Counted from the first letter of the stretch, positions 1 to 7,798 are shown. The stretch: 16,589 nt of DNA from JAAZFZ01 sp035647435 (GCA_035647435.1 DASRNM010000032.1:1-16589), one strand, 5' to 3'. Numbers and translations: made by a program. Notes: a model not told the origin generated them from the letters alone.

Positions 1-26
1 ACGCCCCTAATAAAGGGGCGTTTTGT
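1..26. terminator. Intrinsic terminator hairpin, probably bidirectional
   Basis: Bases 1-8 (ACGCCCCT) pair perfectly with 14-21 (AGGGGCGT) around a 5-base loop. A T-rich run follows on the plus strand (22-30). On the minus strand the stem follows the stop codon of the HD-domain gene at 40 and is preceded by A-rich sequence. It would stop a plus-strand gene lying before the window, and may also end the minus-strand gene. The bases beyond position 1 are not visible, so the minus-strand T-tract cannot be confirmed. Confidence 0.8.
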
Positions 27-39
27 TATTTTATAATTA

Positions 40-591
40 TTATTTAATGTTTAATTTCTGAAAAAGCTGACGAAATAGCTCCAAAAACTTTTTTTCAACA
101 TTTTCAAACTGTTCAAAGTTAAACTTCGGCTCACACATGATAGCGGGAGGGTTGTCAAAAACCTTCAGCTCCATAAAGTTCATAAACTCACAGTACAGCA
201 TGGCATCGTCAATTTCTTTGACCACTTCAAATTCCTTATCATTCAAGGCAGGAGAAAAGTATTTATTGTAGATCATACCCTGAAGTCTTTCTTCAATCAC
301 AAGGTATTCGAGAAGTTCTTTTTTTACCGGCCGTGTGATGTCTGAAATATATGCCTCGCTTGCATCATGTAAAAGGCAGGCAAGCTGTATTCTGTTTGAG
401 CACCCCTTTGCCTTGGCTTCCTTTGCGCAGTTTATTGAATGCTGTGCTACAGAGAAGAAGGAGTGAATATGCCCATTTGCACGGCAGGTGAGTGATAGGG
501 CGTGTGCAATGTCCTCAACATTTATTTTTTCTATTTCAGGCTCTAAAGGGTAAAAAATTTCCCTAGTGTAAGTCGTAATATGGTCGCTCAT
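40..591 (-). CDS. HD-domain phosphohydrolase (YfbR-like nucleotidase superfamily)
   Basis: This 183-residue cytoplasmic protein has the metal-binding HD signature: His51 in the VAQHS segment, the His75-Asp76 pair in LLHDASEA, and a distal Asp at 128/129 (EIDDAM). The DITRPVK stretch after the HD pair and the IAHALS...CRANGH opening match a bacterial and phage group of small HD hydrolases related to 5'-deoxynucleotidase YfbR. Family knowledge suggests hydrolysis of a nucleotide or other phosphomonoester; the substrate cannot be read from sequence. The ATG at 591 is preceded on the minus strand by an AAAGGAA ribosome binding site. It stands alone, with its own promoter upstream (624-652) and a hairpin past its stop. 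This type is common on mobile elements, but nothing around it here looks phage-like. Confidence 0.85.
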   Translation of the reverse strand: MSDHITTYTREIFYPLEPEIEKINVEDIAHALSLTCRANGHIHSFFSVAQHSINCAKEAKAKGCSNRIQLACLLHDASEAYISDITRPVKKELLEYLVIEERLQGMIYNKYFSPALNDKEFEVVKEIDDAMLYCEFMNFMELKVFDNPPAIMCEPKFNFEQFENVEKKFLELFRQLFQKLNIK

Positions 592-623
592 TATGTTTTC
601 CTTTCTGTTCTTGAGGTAAAAAA

Positions 624-652
624 ATTATAACAGGTACACTCATTTATTTAAA
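624..652 (-). promoter_or_regulatory. Promoter for the HD-domain gene
   Basis: Read on the minus strand, TTTAAA (647-652) is separated by 17 bases from TATAAT (624-629). The -10 box is preceded by TGT, giving an extended -10 that would compensate for the weak -35. The predicted start of transcription lies about 25 bases before the ribosome binding site of the 591 start. Confidence 0.65.
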
Positions 653-695
653 CTATTATTAACCGATTATTAAATTATTAACAAAGATTGTCCAT

Positions 696-738
696 TAAAA
701 ACAGGCTACCTTGCGGCACAAACCGTAGATAGCCTGTT
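696..738 (-). terminator. Terminator of the ceramidase-like gene
   Basis: AACAGGCTA (700-708) and TAGCCTGTT (730-738) form a perfect 9-bp stem. An inner stem, TGCGG with CCGTA, includes one G-T wobble. On the minus strand the stem is followed by a short T run. It lies 22 bases past the stop codon at 760, the expected place for a rho-independent terminator of that gene. Confidence 0.8.
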
Positions 739-759
739 GTGTTTAATGATGCATAACTA

Positions 760-2553
760 TTAGACTGATTGGCTTTTCATTTTCTCAATTAAAGCAAGAA
801 ACTCGCCGACAAATATTGATGCGGTATTTCCGCCGTAGGACATTATCCCGTCTAAGTTATATGAGAATTTGCCGTCAAAATACCTGAGTGTTCCTATGCC
901 GTAGTCACAGTCGGGGATAACATATCCTGCAGCGTCGTTCATAACATCAAAAACAATCAAATCTTCGCCGACAATATCTCTAAGTGGTGCATAAATGAAT
1001 TCTCCGCCTGAAACAGAGCCTTCAGAGGTCATTGTCTTGCCACCGATAACAAGCTCGGGAGCAGTTTCGCCGGGAGAAATCAAAACTTTGATGTTTTTAC
1101 CTATTTCCATATAACCAATTTCTGTTGGTGTAAAAACATTGTTATTGCTGTCTTTAATGAGCAAATCGTTAGTAAAGCCAAGCTTGCCTATGCCAACAAA
1201 AAGTGGATTTGTTATGGGGCAAACCATATCTGTAAATGCTATGTTCAAAATAGGCTCAACGGCTTTTGGTGGGCCTTCAACCGTCCAGTTTTCATACCAT
1301 GGAGTGTAACCGAGTGAAACGGCCATGTCTGCAGCCTCTCGCTCCTTATTGACAACATAGTCATAGCACTCTTGCTCTGTTTTATAGTCCATGCCTAGAA
1401 GTATATAGCCGATTTCCTGCCCGTATCTAACAGCACTGTCGTATCTGTCTTGGTCAGGAATCATATCACCAGAAAGAGTTCTGTTTGTAGAAATAAGGGA
1501 ACCGATAGCGCCCTGTATGAATATGAAATTAAAACCGCCGTCATTGACAACCTCTTCAATATAAGGCACAAAGTCGGCTGACATTTTATCGCCTGCGAAA
1601 GAGTCAGTGGTAAGGCCAACACTTTCGGGGTGGGCACCGAAGTTTGCTATAATTGTGCCCTTGCTGCCGTCATATGGGTCAAATCTTAATCTGTAAAGGT
1701 CTTTAATAAAATAATCAGGGTAAGATTTATCATTAAGATAATCAGAAATATCCTTTGTTGCTAAAGTGAGCTCGCCTTGCTTCATGTTATTGCAAGCGTC
1801 CTTGACGGATTTAACGGTTAATTTATAAATTTTTTCCATAAGATATGAATCAACCCCTGATTTTGGGGGCTTGTTCAAAAGTGAGTTTAGAATGTTAACA
1901 GCTGTTGCTTTTGGTTGTTTTGCCCAAATCCCTTGTGTATCAAGTCCGCTATGTGTGTGGCTCGCGCCGACATTAATACTAACGATGTTGTTTGCAGTAG
2001 CAAAAGATGAAAGCCCTGCCCTGATTCCACGAACATCAGCATTTGCAAGCCCAACACAGTCGACAACACTAAAGGTTACCTTTCCTCTTGAAGAGCCGTC
2101 GTCCAAACAGATTGTGCGAACCTTTATGTCGTCATATTTTTCATATGCAATTTTACCGAGTGAATAACCGGCCATAGGATACCCTTTGGTCGACAAATCT
2201 TCGGGAGTTAGTATTTCTTGCGAATACCCTAAACTCCAAACGGAGCTTTTTGTGGGTTCATCAAGGAAATAATCATGACCTTTAAAAAAGTTCTCGCTTT
2301 TGTATTTGTCATAATCAACCCAGTCCTTGCAGTCGGGAACAGCTTTTGCGACGCCGTTAACAACGTCCTCGAGAATGGGGTTGAGAGCTTTCCAAGTAGC
2401 GACAATGACATTTCTTAATATTTTTTCTGTGTCAAATAAGCCAAGTGCCGCATTGGATGCGGAATTTGAATAAGCGAATGCAGATGTTGAAATTGGCAAC
2501 ACTAAGCTTAAGCATAAAACAATTGAAATGATTGCTTTTAGTCCTCTTTTCAA
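760..2553 (-). CDS. Secreted neutral/alkaline ceramidase-like protein
   Basis: This 597-residue protein begins with a lysine/arginine n-region, a hydrophobic core and a TSAFA cleavage context, indicating a signal peptide of about 27 residues and export. The body resembles the N-terminal catalytic domain of neutral/alkaline non-lysosomal ceramidases: a SHTHSG motif at 198-203 and a GAHPE motif at 307-310 match the two zinc-histidine regions, followed by a SADF segment and the QGAIG segment near 347-351. Those enzymes cleave the amide bond of ceramide. Here the usual GD-V-S-P-N nucleophile motif reads G-S-L-I-S-T, so the activity and substrate are uncertain. The start is TTG at 2553, chosen because AAGGAGG lies 7 bases upstream. 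It has its own promoter and terminator and sits just past the teichoic-acid operon on the same strand. The fold assignment is fairly sure; the ceramide specificity is not. Confidence 0.7.
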   Translation of the reverse strand: MKRGLKAIISIVLCLSLVLPISTSAFAYSNSASNAALGLFDTEKILRNVIVATWKALNPILEDVVNGVAKAVPDCKDWVDYDKYKSENFFKGHDYFLDEPTKSSVWSLGYSQEILTPEDLSTKGYPMAGYSLGKIAYEKYDDIKVRTICLDDGSSRGKVTFSVVDCVGLANADVRGIRAGLSSFATANNIVSINVGASHTHSGLDTQGIWAKQPKATAVNILNSLLNKPPKSGVDSYLMEKIYKLTVKSVKDACNNMKQGELTLATKDISDYLNDKSYPDYFIKDLYRLRFDPYDGSKGTIIANFGAHPESVGLTTDSFAGDKMSADFVPYIEEVVNDGGFNFIFIQGAIGSLISTNRTLSGDMIPDQDRYDSAVRYGQEIGYILLGMDYKTEQECYDYVVNKEREAADMAVSLGYTPWYENWTVEGPPKAVEPILNIAFTDMVCPITNPLFVGIGKLGFTNDLLIKDSNNNVFTPTEIGYMEIGKNIKVLISPGETAPELVIGGKTMTSEGSVSGGEFIYAPLRDIVGEDLIVFDVMNDAAGYVIPDCDYGIGTLRYFDGKFSYNLDGIMSYGGNTASIFVGEFLALIEKMKSQSV

Positions 2554-2604
2554 ATTAAATCCTCCTTAAATTTTAAAAACATAAAAAGATTTTTACTAAC
2601 TAAT

Positions 2605-2632
2605 ATTATAACATACTGACAAATAATAGCAA
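2605..2632 (-). promoter_or_regulatory. Promoter for the ceramidase-like gene
   Basis: On the minus strand TTGCTA (2627-2632) is followed, after 16 bases, by a consensus TATAAT (2605-2610). It lies about 50 bases before the TTG start at 2553 and downstream of the terminator of the preceding operon, so this gene is probably transcribed on its own. Confidence 0.65.
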
Positions 2633-2663
2633 TACAAATAGACATTATTTAAGCCATGAAATG

Positions 2664-2705
2664 ATAAAAACTGTCTTAATCGTTATTAACACGAAAAAGA
2701 CAGTT
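2664..2705 (-). terminator. Terminator of the teichoic-acid operon
   Basis: AACTGTCTT (2669-2677) and AAGACAGTT (2697-2705) form a 9-bp stem, extended by an inner TCGT/ACGA pair. On the minus strand the stem runs into TTTTT. It lies 24 bases beyond the tagH-like stop codon, so it closes the five-gene operon. Confidence 0.85.
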
Positions 2706-2728
2706 ATATAAGCCTATTAAAAGTGAAA

Positions 2729-3469
2729 TTATTTTTTGGTTTTCAGAAACATCGAATTGTATTCAGCAAGGGCATCATCTATTTCGCCGTCATAGATTAT
2801 TTTTCCTTTGTCCATCACTATTCCTCGTTTACAAAACGTTTTTGCGATGTTAGAAGAGTGGGTGACGAATAAAAGAGTAACATTATCGTTGCTGATTATT
2901 TCGTCAACCTTTTCGGCGCATTTGTTTTTAAATGCTGCGTCGCCCACGCTCAAGGCCTCGTCAACAATCAGTATTTCAGGGTGTATATTAACATTTATCG
3001 AAAAACCGAGCCTTGACTTCATGCCACTTGAATATGTTCTAACAGGTTGGTCGATATACTCATGTATTTCTGCAAAATCAATTATTATTTGCTCCAACGA
3101 ATCAATTTCGCTTCGTGTTAAGCCGAGAATTGAGCCTTTTAAATATATGTTTTCTCTGCCTGTGAACTCGGGGTCAAAGCCCGATGTTAGCTCAAGCAAT
3201 GCGCTAACTCTGCCTTTTACAAATATACTACCCGAGTTGGGGTAGGAAACCTTTGTAATCATTTTCAAAACAGTCGATTTACCAGCACCATTTCTGCCGA
3301 AAATTGCAACGGATTCGCCTTTTTGAACATCAAAGGTTATGTTATCAACTGCTCTTTTAATTTTGTGCTTGGTGTTTCGAAAGAAAACGCTCTTGAGCCG
3401 CTGCCTTCCGTTTTTAAAAAGCTTATATTCCTTGACCACATGGTCAAACCTAATTACTGTATTACTCAT
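2729..3469 (-). CDS. tagH: TagH-like polysaccharide/teichoic acid ABC exporter, ATP-binding subunit
   Basis: This 246-residue ATPase carries Walker A GRNGAGKS at about 58-65, the signature SSGMKSRLG at about 147-155 and Walker B ILIVDEALS at about 166-174. The N-terminal layout (VVKEYKLF, then a basic stretch before the core fold) is that of the TagH/Wzt group, which powers export of lipid-linked wall polymers. The long extra C-terminal domain of some TagH and Wzt proteins is absent. The start is ATG at 3469, nine codons inside the longest open frame, because AGGAG lies 6 bases before it and nothing suitable precedes the longer frame. It follows the permease gene by 16 bases, the typical TagG-TagH pair. 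The ABC family assignment is certain; the transported polymer is inferred from the neighbours. Confidence 0.92.
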   Translation of the reverse strand: MSNTVIRFDHVVKEYKLFKNGRQRLKSVFFRNTKHKIKRAVDNITFDVQKGESVAIFGRNGAGKSTVLKMITKVSYPNSGSIFVKGRVSALLELTSGFDPEFTGRENIYLKGSILGLTRSEIDSLEQIIIDFAEIHEYIDQPVRTYSSGMKSRLGFSINVNIHPEILIVDEALSVGDAAFKNKCAEKVDEIISNDNVTLLFVTHSSNIAKTFCKRGIVMDKGKIIYDGEIDDALAEYNSMFLKTKK

Positions 3470-3485
3470 ATTTTTCTCCTGCACA

Positions 3486-4292
3486 TTATAAAACATCGGG
3501 TATTTCTTTTCTAAGCCTATTGTAGCTCCAAATAGATAGCATATACATGATTAAGAGAAAGAAAAGAAAGTACCCAAATCTCTTCGGCTGCTCCCAAAAC
3601 CATATTTTGTTCACAAACGTATTTCTAAAGCTGTTTACAAGGAAGGTGACGGGGTTTAACATCAAAAATCTTCTTAGCCAAATTATTTCGACTTTTTCTG
3701 CATCCCACAAAACACCTGAAAGCCAAAATAAGGCAAAAACAAATGACTTAACGAGGTTTGAAAAATCCTTGCTCATCGCAGCTATAGGTGCTGCAAACAG
3801 TGCCCACTGTGTGAAAAACAAATACATCAACAATGTGAAAAAGGGGATCTGCAAATAGTATATATCGGGTGGGTAACCCATTGCCCAATAGATGATAATC
3901 ACTATGACAATTAGAATTGTATTTACAATCAGCTTTGAAATGCTCACAAAGGTTGGAATTGTTGAAACAGGGAACTTCATTTTTGTTATAAGATAACTGT
4001 ATTTGCGCATGCAATCTGTGCCCTGTGTAATCATGTCGTTCATATAAAACCACGGCACAACACCAGCGATAAGCCACAAGAAAAATGGGTAGTTTGAAAC
4101 GTCTTTACTAATTCTTAAACCAATAGAGAAAGCGAACCAATAAACAAAAATTGTAACAACAGGTCTGATAATTGCCCACAACCAGCCAAGTGCCGCGCCT
4201 CTGTAAGTTTTAACAAGGTCGGATCGAGCCATTTTAATTAGTTGTGTTCTGAAATGAAAATGGTCTTTTATAATCTCAATAGCGGTTTTCAA
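3486..4292 (-). CDS. tagG: TagG-like ABC-2 type exporter permease
   Basis: This 268-residue membrane protein has about six hydrophobic segments, near 36-58, 70-88, 118-138, 146-170, 181-195 and 241-256. The cytoplasmic N-terminus includes RSDLVKTYRGAALGWLW, a hallmark of ABC-2 polysaccharide and teichoic acid permeases, and LNPVTFLVNSFRNTF precedes the last segment. With the adjacent ATPase it would move the lipid-linked polymer across the membrane. The start is TTG at 4292, which directly abuts the TAA of the cytidylyltransferase gene; AGGTG lies 8 bases upstream inside that gene. This suggests translational coupling. The N-terminus has the expected length for the family with this start. Confidence 0.9.
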   Translation of the reverse strand: MKTAIEIIKDHFHFRTQLIKMARSDLVKTYRGAALGWLWAIIRPVVTIFVYWFAFSIGLRISKDVSNYPFFLWLIAGVVPWFYMNDMITQGTDCMRKYSYLITKMKFPVSTIPTFVSISKLIVNTILIVIVIIIYWAMGYPPDIYYLQIPFFTLLMYLFFTQWALFAAPIAAMSKDFSNLVKSFVFALFWLSGVLWDAEKVEIIWLRRFLMLNPVTFLVNSFRNTFVNKIWFWEQPKRFGYFLFFLLIMYMLSIWSYNRLRKEIPDVL

Positions 4293-4748
4293 TTATTCCA
4301 CACCTATTCTTTCGTGTTTTTCGCCAGGTATTTGTTCAACTCCGCTAATGGGGTTTTGCAAACCAAGTGTTTCTTTTATCATCGAGGTTGAAACACCTTG
4401 AGTTCTGTCAAGATATATAAGCTCGCAATATTCTTTTAAATAGTCGAATTTGTCGCTGCCGCTCCAATCACTGCCCATAACAACAACATCAACCTTATAA
4501 TTTAAAACATCTTCAATCTTTTGTTCCCATGTGTTTTCTGGAACAACAAGGTCAACATATCTAATTGCCTCAAGCATTATTTTTCTTGTGCCATAGCTGT
4601 GATAAGAGCTTTTGTTTTTAATTTCATTAAATTCATCTGTAGAAAGTGCGACAATAAGATAATCTCCAAGCTCCTTTGCTCTTTTCAACAATCTTATATG
4701 GCCATAGTGGAGCAAATCGAACGTGCCGTATGTAAGAATCCTTTTCAT
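4293..4748 (-). CDS. tagD: Glycerol-3-phosphate cytidylyltransferase
   Basis: This 151-residue cytoplasmic enzyme would make CDP-glycerol from CTP and sn-glycerol-3-phosphate, the donor for poly(glycerol phosphate). Diagnostic motifs are GTFDLLHYGHI at 8-18, holding the HxGH nucleotide-binding pair His14/His17, and RTQGVSTS at 115-122. The region around Arg63 (AIRYVD) also matches TagD. It is about 20 residues longer than the well-known Bacillus TagD because of a C-terminal tail rich in charged residues. The ATG at 4748 has AAGGAGAG a few bases upstream, and that site overlaps the stop codon of the TagF-like gene. It sits between the polymerase and the exporter genes, which fits the pathway. 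Confidence 0.95.
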   Translation of the reverse strand: MKRILTYGTFDLLHYGHIRLLKRAKELGDYLIVALSTDEFNEIKNKSSYHSYGTRKIMLEAIRYVDLVVPENTWEQKIEDVLNYKVDVVVMGSDWSGSDKFDYLKEYCELIYLDRTQGVSTSMIKETLGLQNPISGVEQIPGEKHERIGVE

Positions 4749-4760
4749 AATTGACTCTCC

Positions 4761-6053
4761 TTATTTTATATCCTTGAATATTTTGTGCACAACTCTTTTT
4801 GTTGCATTGCCATCGTCAAGATAGTTATATTTATCGCAAAATATTTGATACCTTTCGTCAATTTTAAAGCTGGTTTTTGATTTAAATATTTCCTCAATAA
4901 GGTCATTATCCGTTTTAACAATTTCACCAGGTAGTGTATCAATATCAAAATAAAAGCCTCGAAGCTCGTCCTTATAAAACTCATAATCATACATGTAAAA
5001 AATAATAGGTTTCTTTAGATTTGCAAAGTCGAAAAACACGCTTGAATAATCGGTAACAAGCAAATCAGATGCAATGTAAAGCTCATTTATGTCGTCATAG
5101 TTTGATACATTATAAATAAATCCTTCATACTTATCGAAATCAAATGAGTTTGAAACAAGATAATGAGCCCTGAAAAGAATAATATAGTCGTCACCAAGTT
5201 TTTCTCGAAGCTTGTCAAAATCAACCTCAGTTTTATAAGTAAACCCGACCGTTGCAACGTGTTGATTGTCACGCCATGTTGGAGCATATAATATTACTTT
5301 TTTTTCGGTGTCATCAATTTTAAGCTTCTTTTTTATTTTTTCGACATCATCTTGTGTGTAGTTAAATAAAAAGTCGTTTCTCGGGTAACCCTCTTCAACC
5401 ACACAATCCTCTTTGCCGATTGCTTTGAGATTCCAAGCTGAAATAAATTTCTCGCTTGCAAAGGAGGAGGGGGATATCATATGCGTGAATTTTTTGGCGT
5501 CAATCCTATATTTTCTGCAAATTTCTTTTTGAGTGTTTGTAGCGTTTTTTGTATATTCAAGGTCATAACCGAGCTTTTTTAAAGGTGTTCCGTGCCAACA
5601 CTGAACATAAACCTGGTCTTTTTTTGGATAGATATGGTCAAGGATTCGATAATTATATATCCAAAAACCTGCCTTTGCAAGGGTTTTCTCAAACTTTTTT
5701 CCTCTTGATTTAATAACCGTTGTGTTATTATTATTTTTCAAAAACTTGTATTTTTTAGGGTTTCTAAATGCCCATACAAAATTGTAATTTTTAAATTCAT
5801 CACTGTTAACCATATATTGATAAATGGCCTTTGGAGAACATGAAAACTTTCTGCCATCAAAGGAGCTGAACAGGATTGTTTTTTCATCTGTTTTAACACC
5901 CATACTTCTGAGTTTATAAGTGATGATTCTTTTTACATGTAATAACCTTCTCAAAAACAACCTAAATGTGTGGTGTTTTTTTGCAAACCTAAATGCTGAC
6001 TTTTTGATTCTCTTCAATACTTTTCTTGTCTTTTTCTTCAAATTCAAAAACAT
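4761..6053 (-). CDS. TagF-like CDP-glycerol glycerophosphotransferase (polymerase type)
   Basis: This protein of about 430 residues would add glycerol phosphate units from CDP-glycerol to a growing lipid-linked chain at the inner membrane face. It has a strongly basic N-terminus suited to membrane attachment. Family motifs, numbered from this start, are HGTPLKKLG (154-162), EGYPRND (221-227), PTWRDN (258-263), RAH (295-297), TDYSSVFFDFA (334-344) and RGFYFD (365-370). The HGTPLK form of the first motif is typical of TagF/TarF enzymes rather than TagB primases. The open frame extends to 6122, but the ATG at 6053 was chosen for the GGAG just upstream and the family-like basic start. It then overlaps the TagB-like gene by 65 bases. 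The start is uncertain; the family is not. Confidence 0.88.
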   Translation of the reverse strand: MFLNLKKKTRKVLKRIKKSAFRFAKKHHTFRLFLRRLLHVKRIITYKLRSMGVKTDEKTILFSSFDGRKFSCSPKAIYQYMVNSDEFKNYNFVWAFRNPKKYKFLKNNNNTTVIKSRGKKFEKTLAKAGFWIYNYRILDHIYPKKDQVYVQCWHGTPLKKLGYDLEYTKNATNTQKEICRKYRIDAKKFTHMISPSSFASEKFISAWNLKAIGKEDCVVEEGYPRNDFLFNYTQDDVEKIKKKLKIDDTEKKVILYAPTWRDNQHVATVGFTYKTEVDFDKLREKLGDDYIILFRAHYLVSNSFDFDKYEGFIYNVSNYDDINELYIASDLLVTDYSSVFFDFANLKKPIIFYMYDYEFYKDELRGFYFDIDTLPGEIVKTDNDLIEEIFKSKTSFKIDERYQIFCDKYNYLDDGNATKRVVHKIFKDIK

Positions 6054-7182
6054 CCATCTCCAAAAAATCATATATACTGTCAACAATACGCTTGGTATTG
6101 TGAACATCATTGGTTTGAACATACTTATTTCTGAAAGTTTTTAATTGTTCAAAATCATATTTGTCTGCATCAATGTGAGCCATGATTTCACCAAAGTTTT
6201 CAAAGGTGCAATTGCTCATTTCATTGTAAAGGTCAATGTTTAAGCCTCTTTTTTCGTTATATTCATTAAGGTCATAAACATAAAAAAAGACGGGTTTTTC
6301 AAGCAGACTGGCCTCGAACGAAACCGCCGAATAATCAGTAATTATGTAATCAGCAATGTGCAACAATTCAAAGGTGCGAGAGTGAAAAATGCTTGCAAAA
6401 CTGCTTTTTTCTTTGAGTTGTTCAAGCGGGTGTAGCTTGACAAGCAAATTGTATTTGCTTTTATCAACAAAAGATTCTATATGTTTTATATCTCGATTGT
6501 TGTCTTTTCTGAAAGTTGGTACATATAGAATGTTTTGCTTTTGCTTGAGCTTTGGGTGCTTTTTTAAAAGAGCGTTTGTTCTTGTTTTCAAAACCTTATC
6601 GTCACCCAAAATATAATCAATTCTTGGCATACCGTTGACAAAAATTTTTTCTTCAGGCACATTAAAAGCCTCGGCATAGAAGTGTTTTGTTGAATCTGAC
6701 GCACAAAAAACACAACTGTAATTTTTATGCATATTCATTGTTTTTGCAATTACACTGCTTCTGCCCTCTTGCTTGTCCAACGATTGAAAGCCGAACTTTT
6801 TCACAGCGCCGAGCGCATGCCAGATTTGAATTACTACCAAATCCTTTTTGTGCCTCAAAAAGCTGATAGGGATACAATATGTGTCAACAATGCATAGCCT
6901 TGAGGTGGCAATATGATACATGCTTCTCAATATATGAAAAGCATAAGCAATTCGGTTTGAAAAACCAGGTTCTATTTTTTTGCATAATATTACGATGTTA
7001 AACCCATCATCTCTTGCACATAACTCATTTTCAATCAAACGAAAATCCAAGGTTCTTTTGTTTGATTGACGGCTTAGCATAGTGATTTTGTTTTTAACGG
7101 GTAATAACTTTAAGAAACTGTATATAAAACCAAGAAAGGCTTTAGCTGTGATTAGTAAAATTTTGCATATTGTTATTTTCAA
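5989..7182 (-). CDS. TagB-like teichoic acid glycerol-phosphate primase
   Basis: This 397-residue member of the CDP-glycerol glycerophosphotransferase family has a hydrophobic, amphipathic N-terminus (about 5-28). Its first active-site motif reads WHALGAVKKFG (121-131), the form seen in TagB primases rather than the HGTPLK form of polymerases. Other motifs are GMPRID (184-189), PTFR (222-225), KLHP (249-252) and TDYSAVSFE (282-290). TagB adds the first glycerol phosphate to the lipid-linked disaccharide. The start is TTG at 7182 with GGGAG 8 bases upstream. It is the first gene of the operon, with a good promoter about 65 bases ahead. Its C-terminus is acidic and is read in a different frame across the start of the next gene. 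Confidence 0.87.
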   Translation of the reverse strand: MKITICKILLITAKAFLGFIYSFLKLLPVKNKITMLSRQSNKRTLDFRLIENELCARDDGFNIVILCKKIEPGFSNRIAYAFHILRSMYHIATSRLCIVDTYCIPISFLRHKKDLVVIQIWHALGAVKKFGFQSLDKQEGRSSVIAKTMNMHKNYSCVFCASDSTKHFYAEAFNVPEEKIFVNGMPRIDYILGDDKVLKTRTNALLKKHPKLKQKQNILYVPTFRKDNNRDIKHIESFVDKSKYNLLVKLHPLEQLKEKSSFASIFHSRTFELLHIADYIITDYSAVSFEASLLEKPVFFYVYDLNEYNEKRGLNIDLYNEMSNCTFENFGEIMAHIDADKYDFEQLKTFRNKYVQTNDVHNTKRIVDSIYDFLEMDVFEFEEKDKKSIEENQKVSI

Positions 7183-7246
7183 AGTTTCAGCTCCCGCCCC
7201 ATTAATTGAAAATCATTTCTGTAAAATAAAACTAACAATTATCATT

Positions 7247-7275
7247 ATTTTATCATAAATTGTTTGTGTTTGCAA
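7247..7275 (-). promoter_or_regulatory. Promoter of the teichoic-acid operon
   Basis: On the minus strand TTGCAA (7270-7275) is followed, after exactly 17 bases, by TAAAAT (7247-7252). It lies upstream of the TTG start at 7182 and is the only good promoter seen ahead of the five closely packed genes that run to 2729. Confidence 0.7.
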
Positions 7276-7330
7276 TATAGAATCAGGACATGACTATTAG
7301 AGTACGGTTTTTGACCCTTCACATTACTGC

Positions 7331-7359
7331 TTGACACATTTTTGGGTATAGTGTATTAT
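7331..7359 (+). promoter_or_regulatory. Promoter of the cdd-pdp operon
   Basis: A consensus TTGACA (7331-7336) is separated by 17 bases from TATTAT (7354-7359). Transcription would start near 7366, leaving a short leader before the ATG at 7397. It is divergent from the teichoic-acid promoter, about 55 bases away. Confidence 0.8.
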
Positions 7360-7396
7360 TCAATTAAATTTAAAAAATCAAATGAAGTGGGTTATT

Positions 7397-7798
7397 ATGA
7401 ACGAAAAACAACTGATAAAAGCTGCCATAAAAGCTCGCGCATTGGCATATGCCCCATACTCACATTTCAAGGTTGGGGCGGCACTTTGCACAGCTGATGG
7501 TGAGATTTACCAAGGCTGCAATATTGAGAATTCATCGTATTCCCTAACAATATGTGCAGAGAGGACGGCTTTTTTTAAAGCTGTATACGATGGCAAAAAG
7601 CAGTTTGAGGCAATAGCGATTGTCGGCGGACATGAAGACAACGTCGAGCTTGAAATTTGTCCTGCTTGCGGTGCGTGCAGGCAGGTTTTCGCAGAATTTT
7701 GTGAAGGGGATTTTAAAATTATCCTTGCAAAAAACGAGAATGAATATATCGTAAAAACTCTCAGTCAGTTGCTTCCAATGAGCTTTGAGCTGAAGTAA
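7397..7798 (+). CDS. cdd: Cytidine deaminase
   Basis: This 133-residue protein is the short, tetrameric type of cytidine deaminase, which converts cytidine or deoxycytidine to uridine or deoxyuridine in the cytoplasm. The zinc site is complete: Cys53-Ala-Glu55 in TICAERTAFF, with Glu55 as the proton shuttle, and Cys88/Cys91 in CPACGACRQ. The N-terminal LAYAPYSHFKVGAAL and NIENSSY motifs are typical of substrate binding. The frame opens at an ATG at 7382, but the ATG at 7397 gives the usual family N-terminus and length; the ribosome binding site is weak for both. It is followed after 24 bases by the nucleoside phosphorylase gene, forming a pyrimidine salvage operon. Confidence 0.95.
   Translation: MNEKQLIKAAIKARALAYAPYSHFKVGAALCTADGEIYQGCNIENSSYSLTICAERTAFFKAVYDGKKQFEAIAIVGGHEDNVELEICPACGACRQVFAEFCEGDFKIILAKNENEYIVKTLSQLLPMSFELK

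Noticed and set aside
1871..2167. 98-residue plus-strand frame opposite the ceramidase-like gene
   Set aside because: It is antisense to a well-supported gene, has no ribosome binding site or promoter, and its composition is that of a reverse-frame shadow.
3470..3496. Longer N-terminus for the TagH-like ATPase
   Set aside because: The ATG at 3496 lies inside the permease gene with no ribosome binding site, whereas the ATG at 3469 has AGGAG at good spacing and gives the family-typical start.
6054..6122. Extended N-terminus for the TagF-like protein
   Set aside because: The extra 23 residues would deepen the overlap with the primase gene and have no ribosome binding site; the hydrophobic look comes from shadowing the other frame.
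7276..7330. Riboswitch or leader RNA between the divergent teichoic-acid and cdd promoters
   Set aside because: The stretch is only about 55 bases, sits upstream of both predicted transcription starts, and shows no stem worth reporting.
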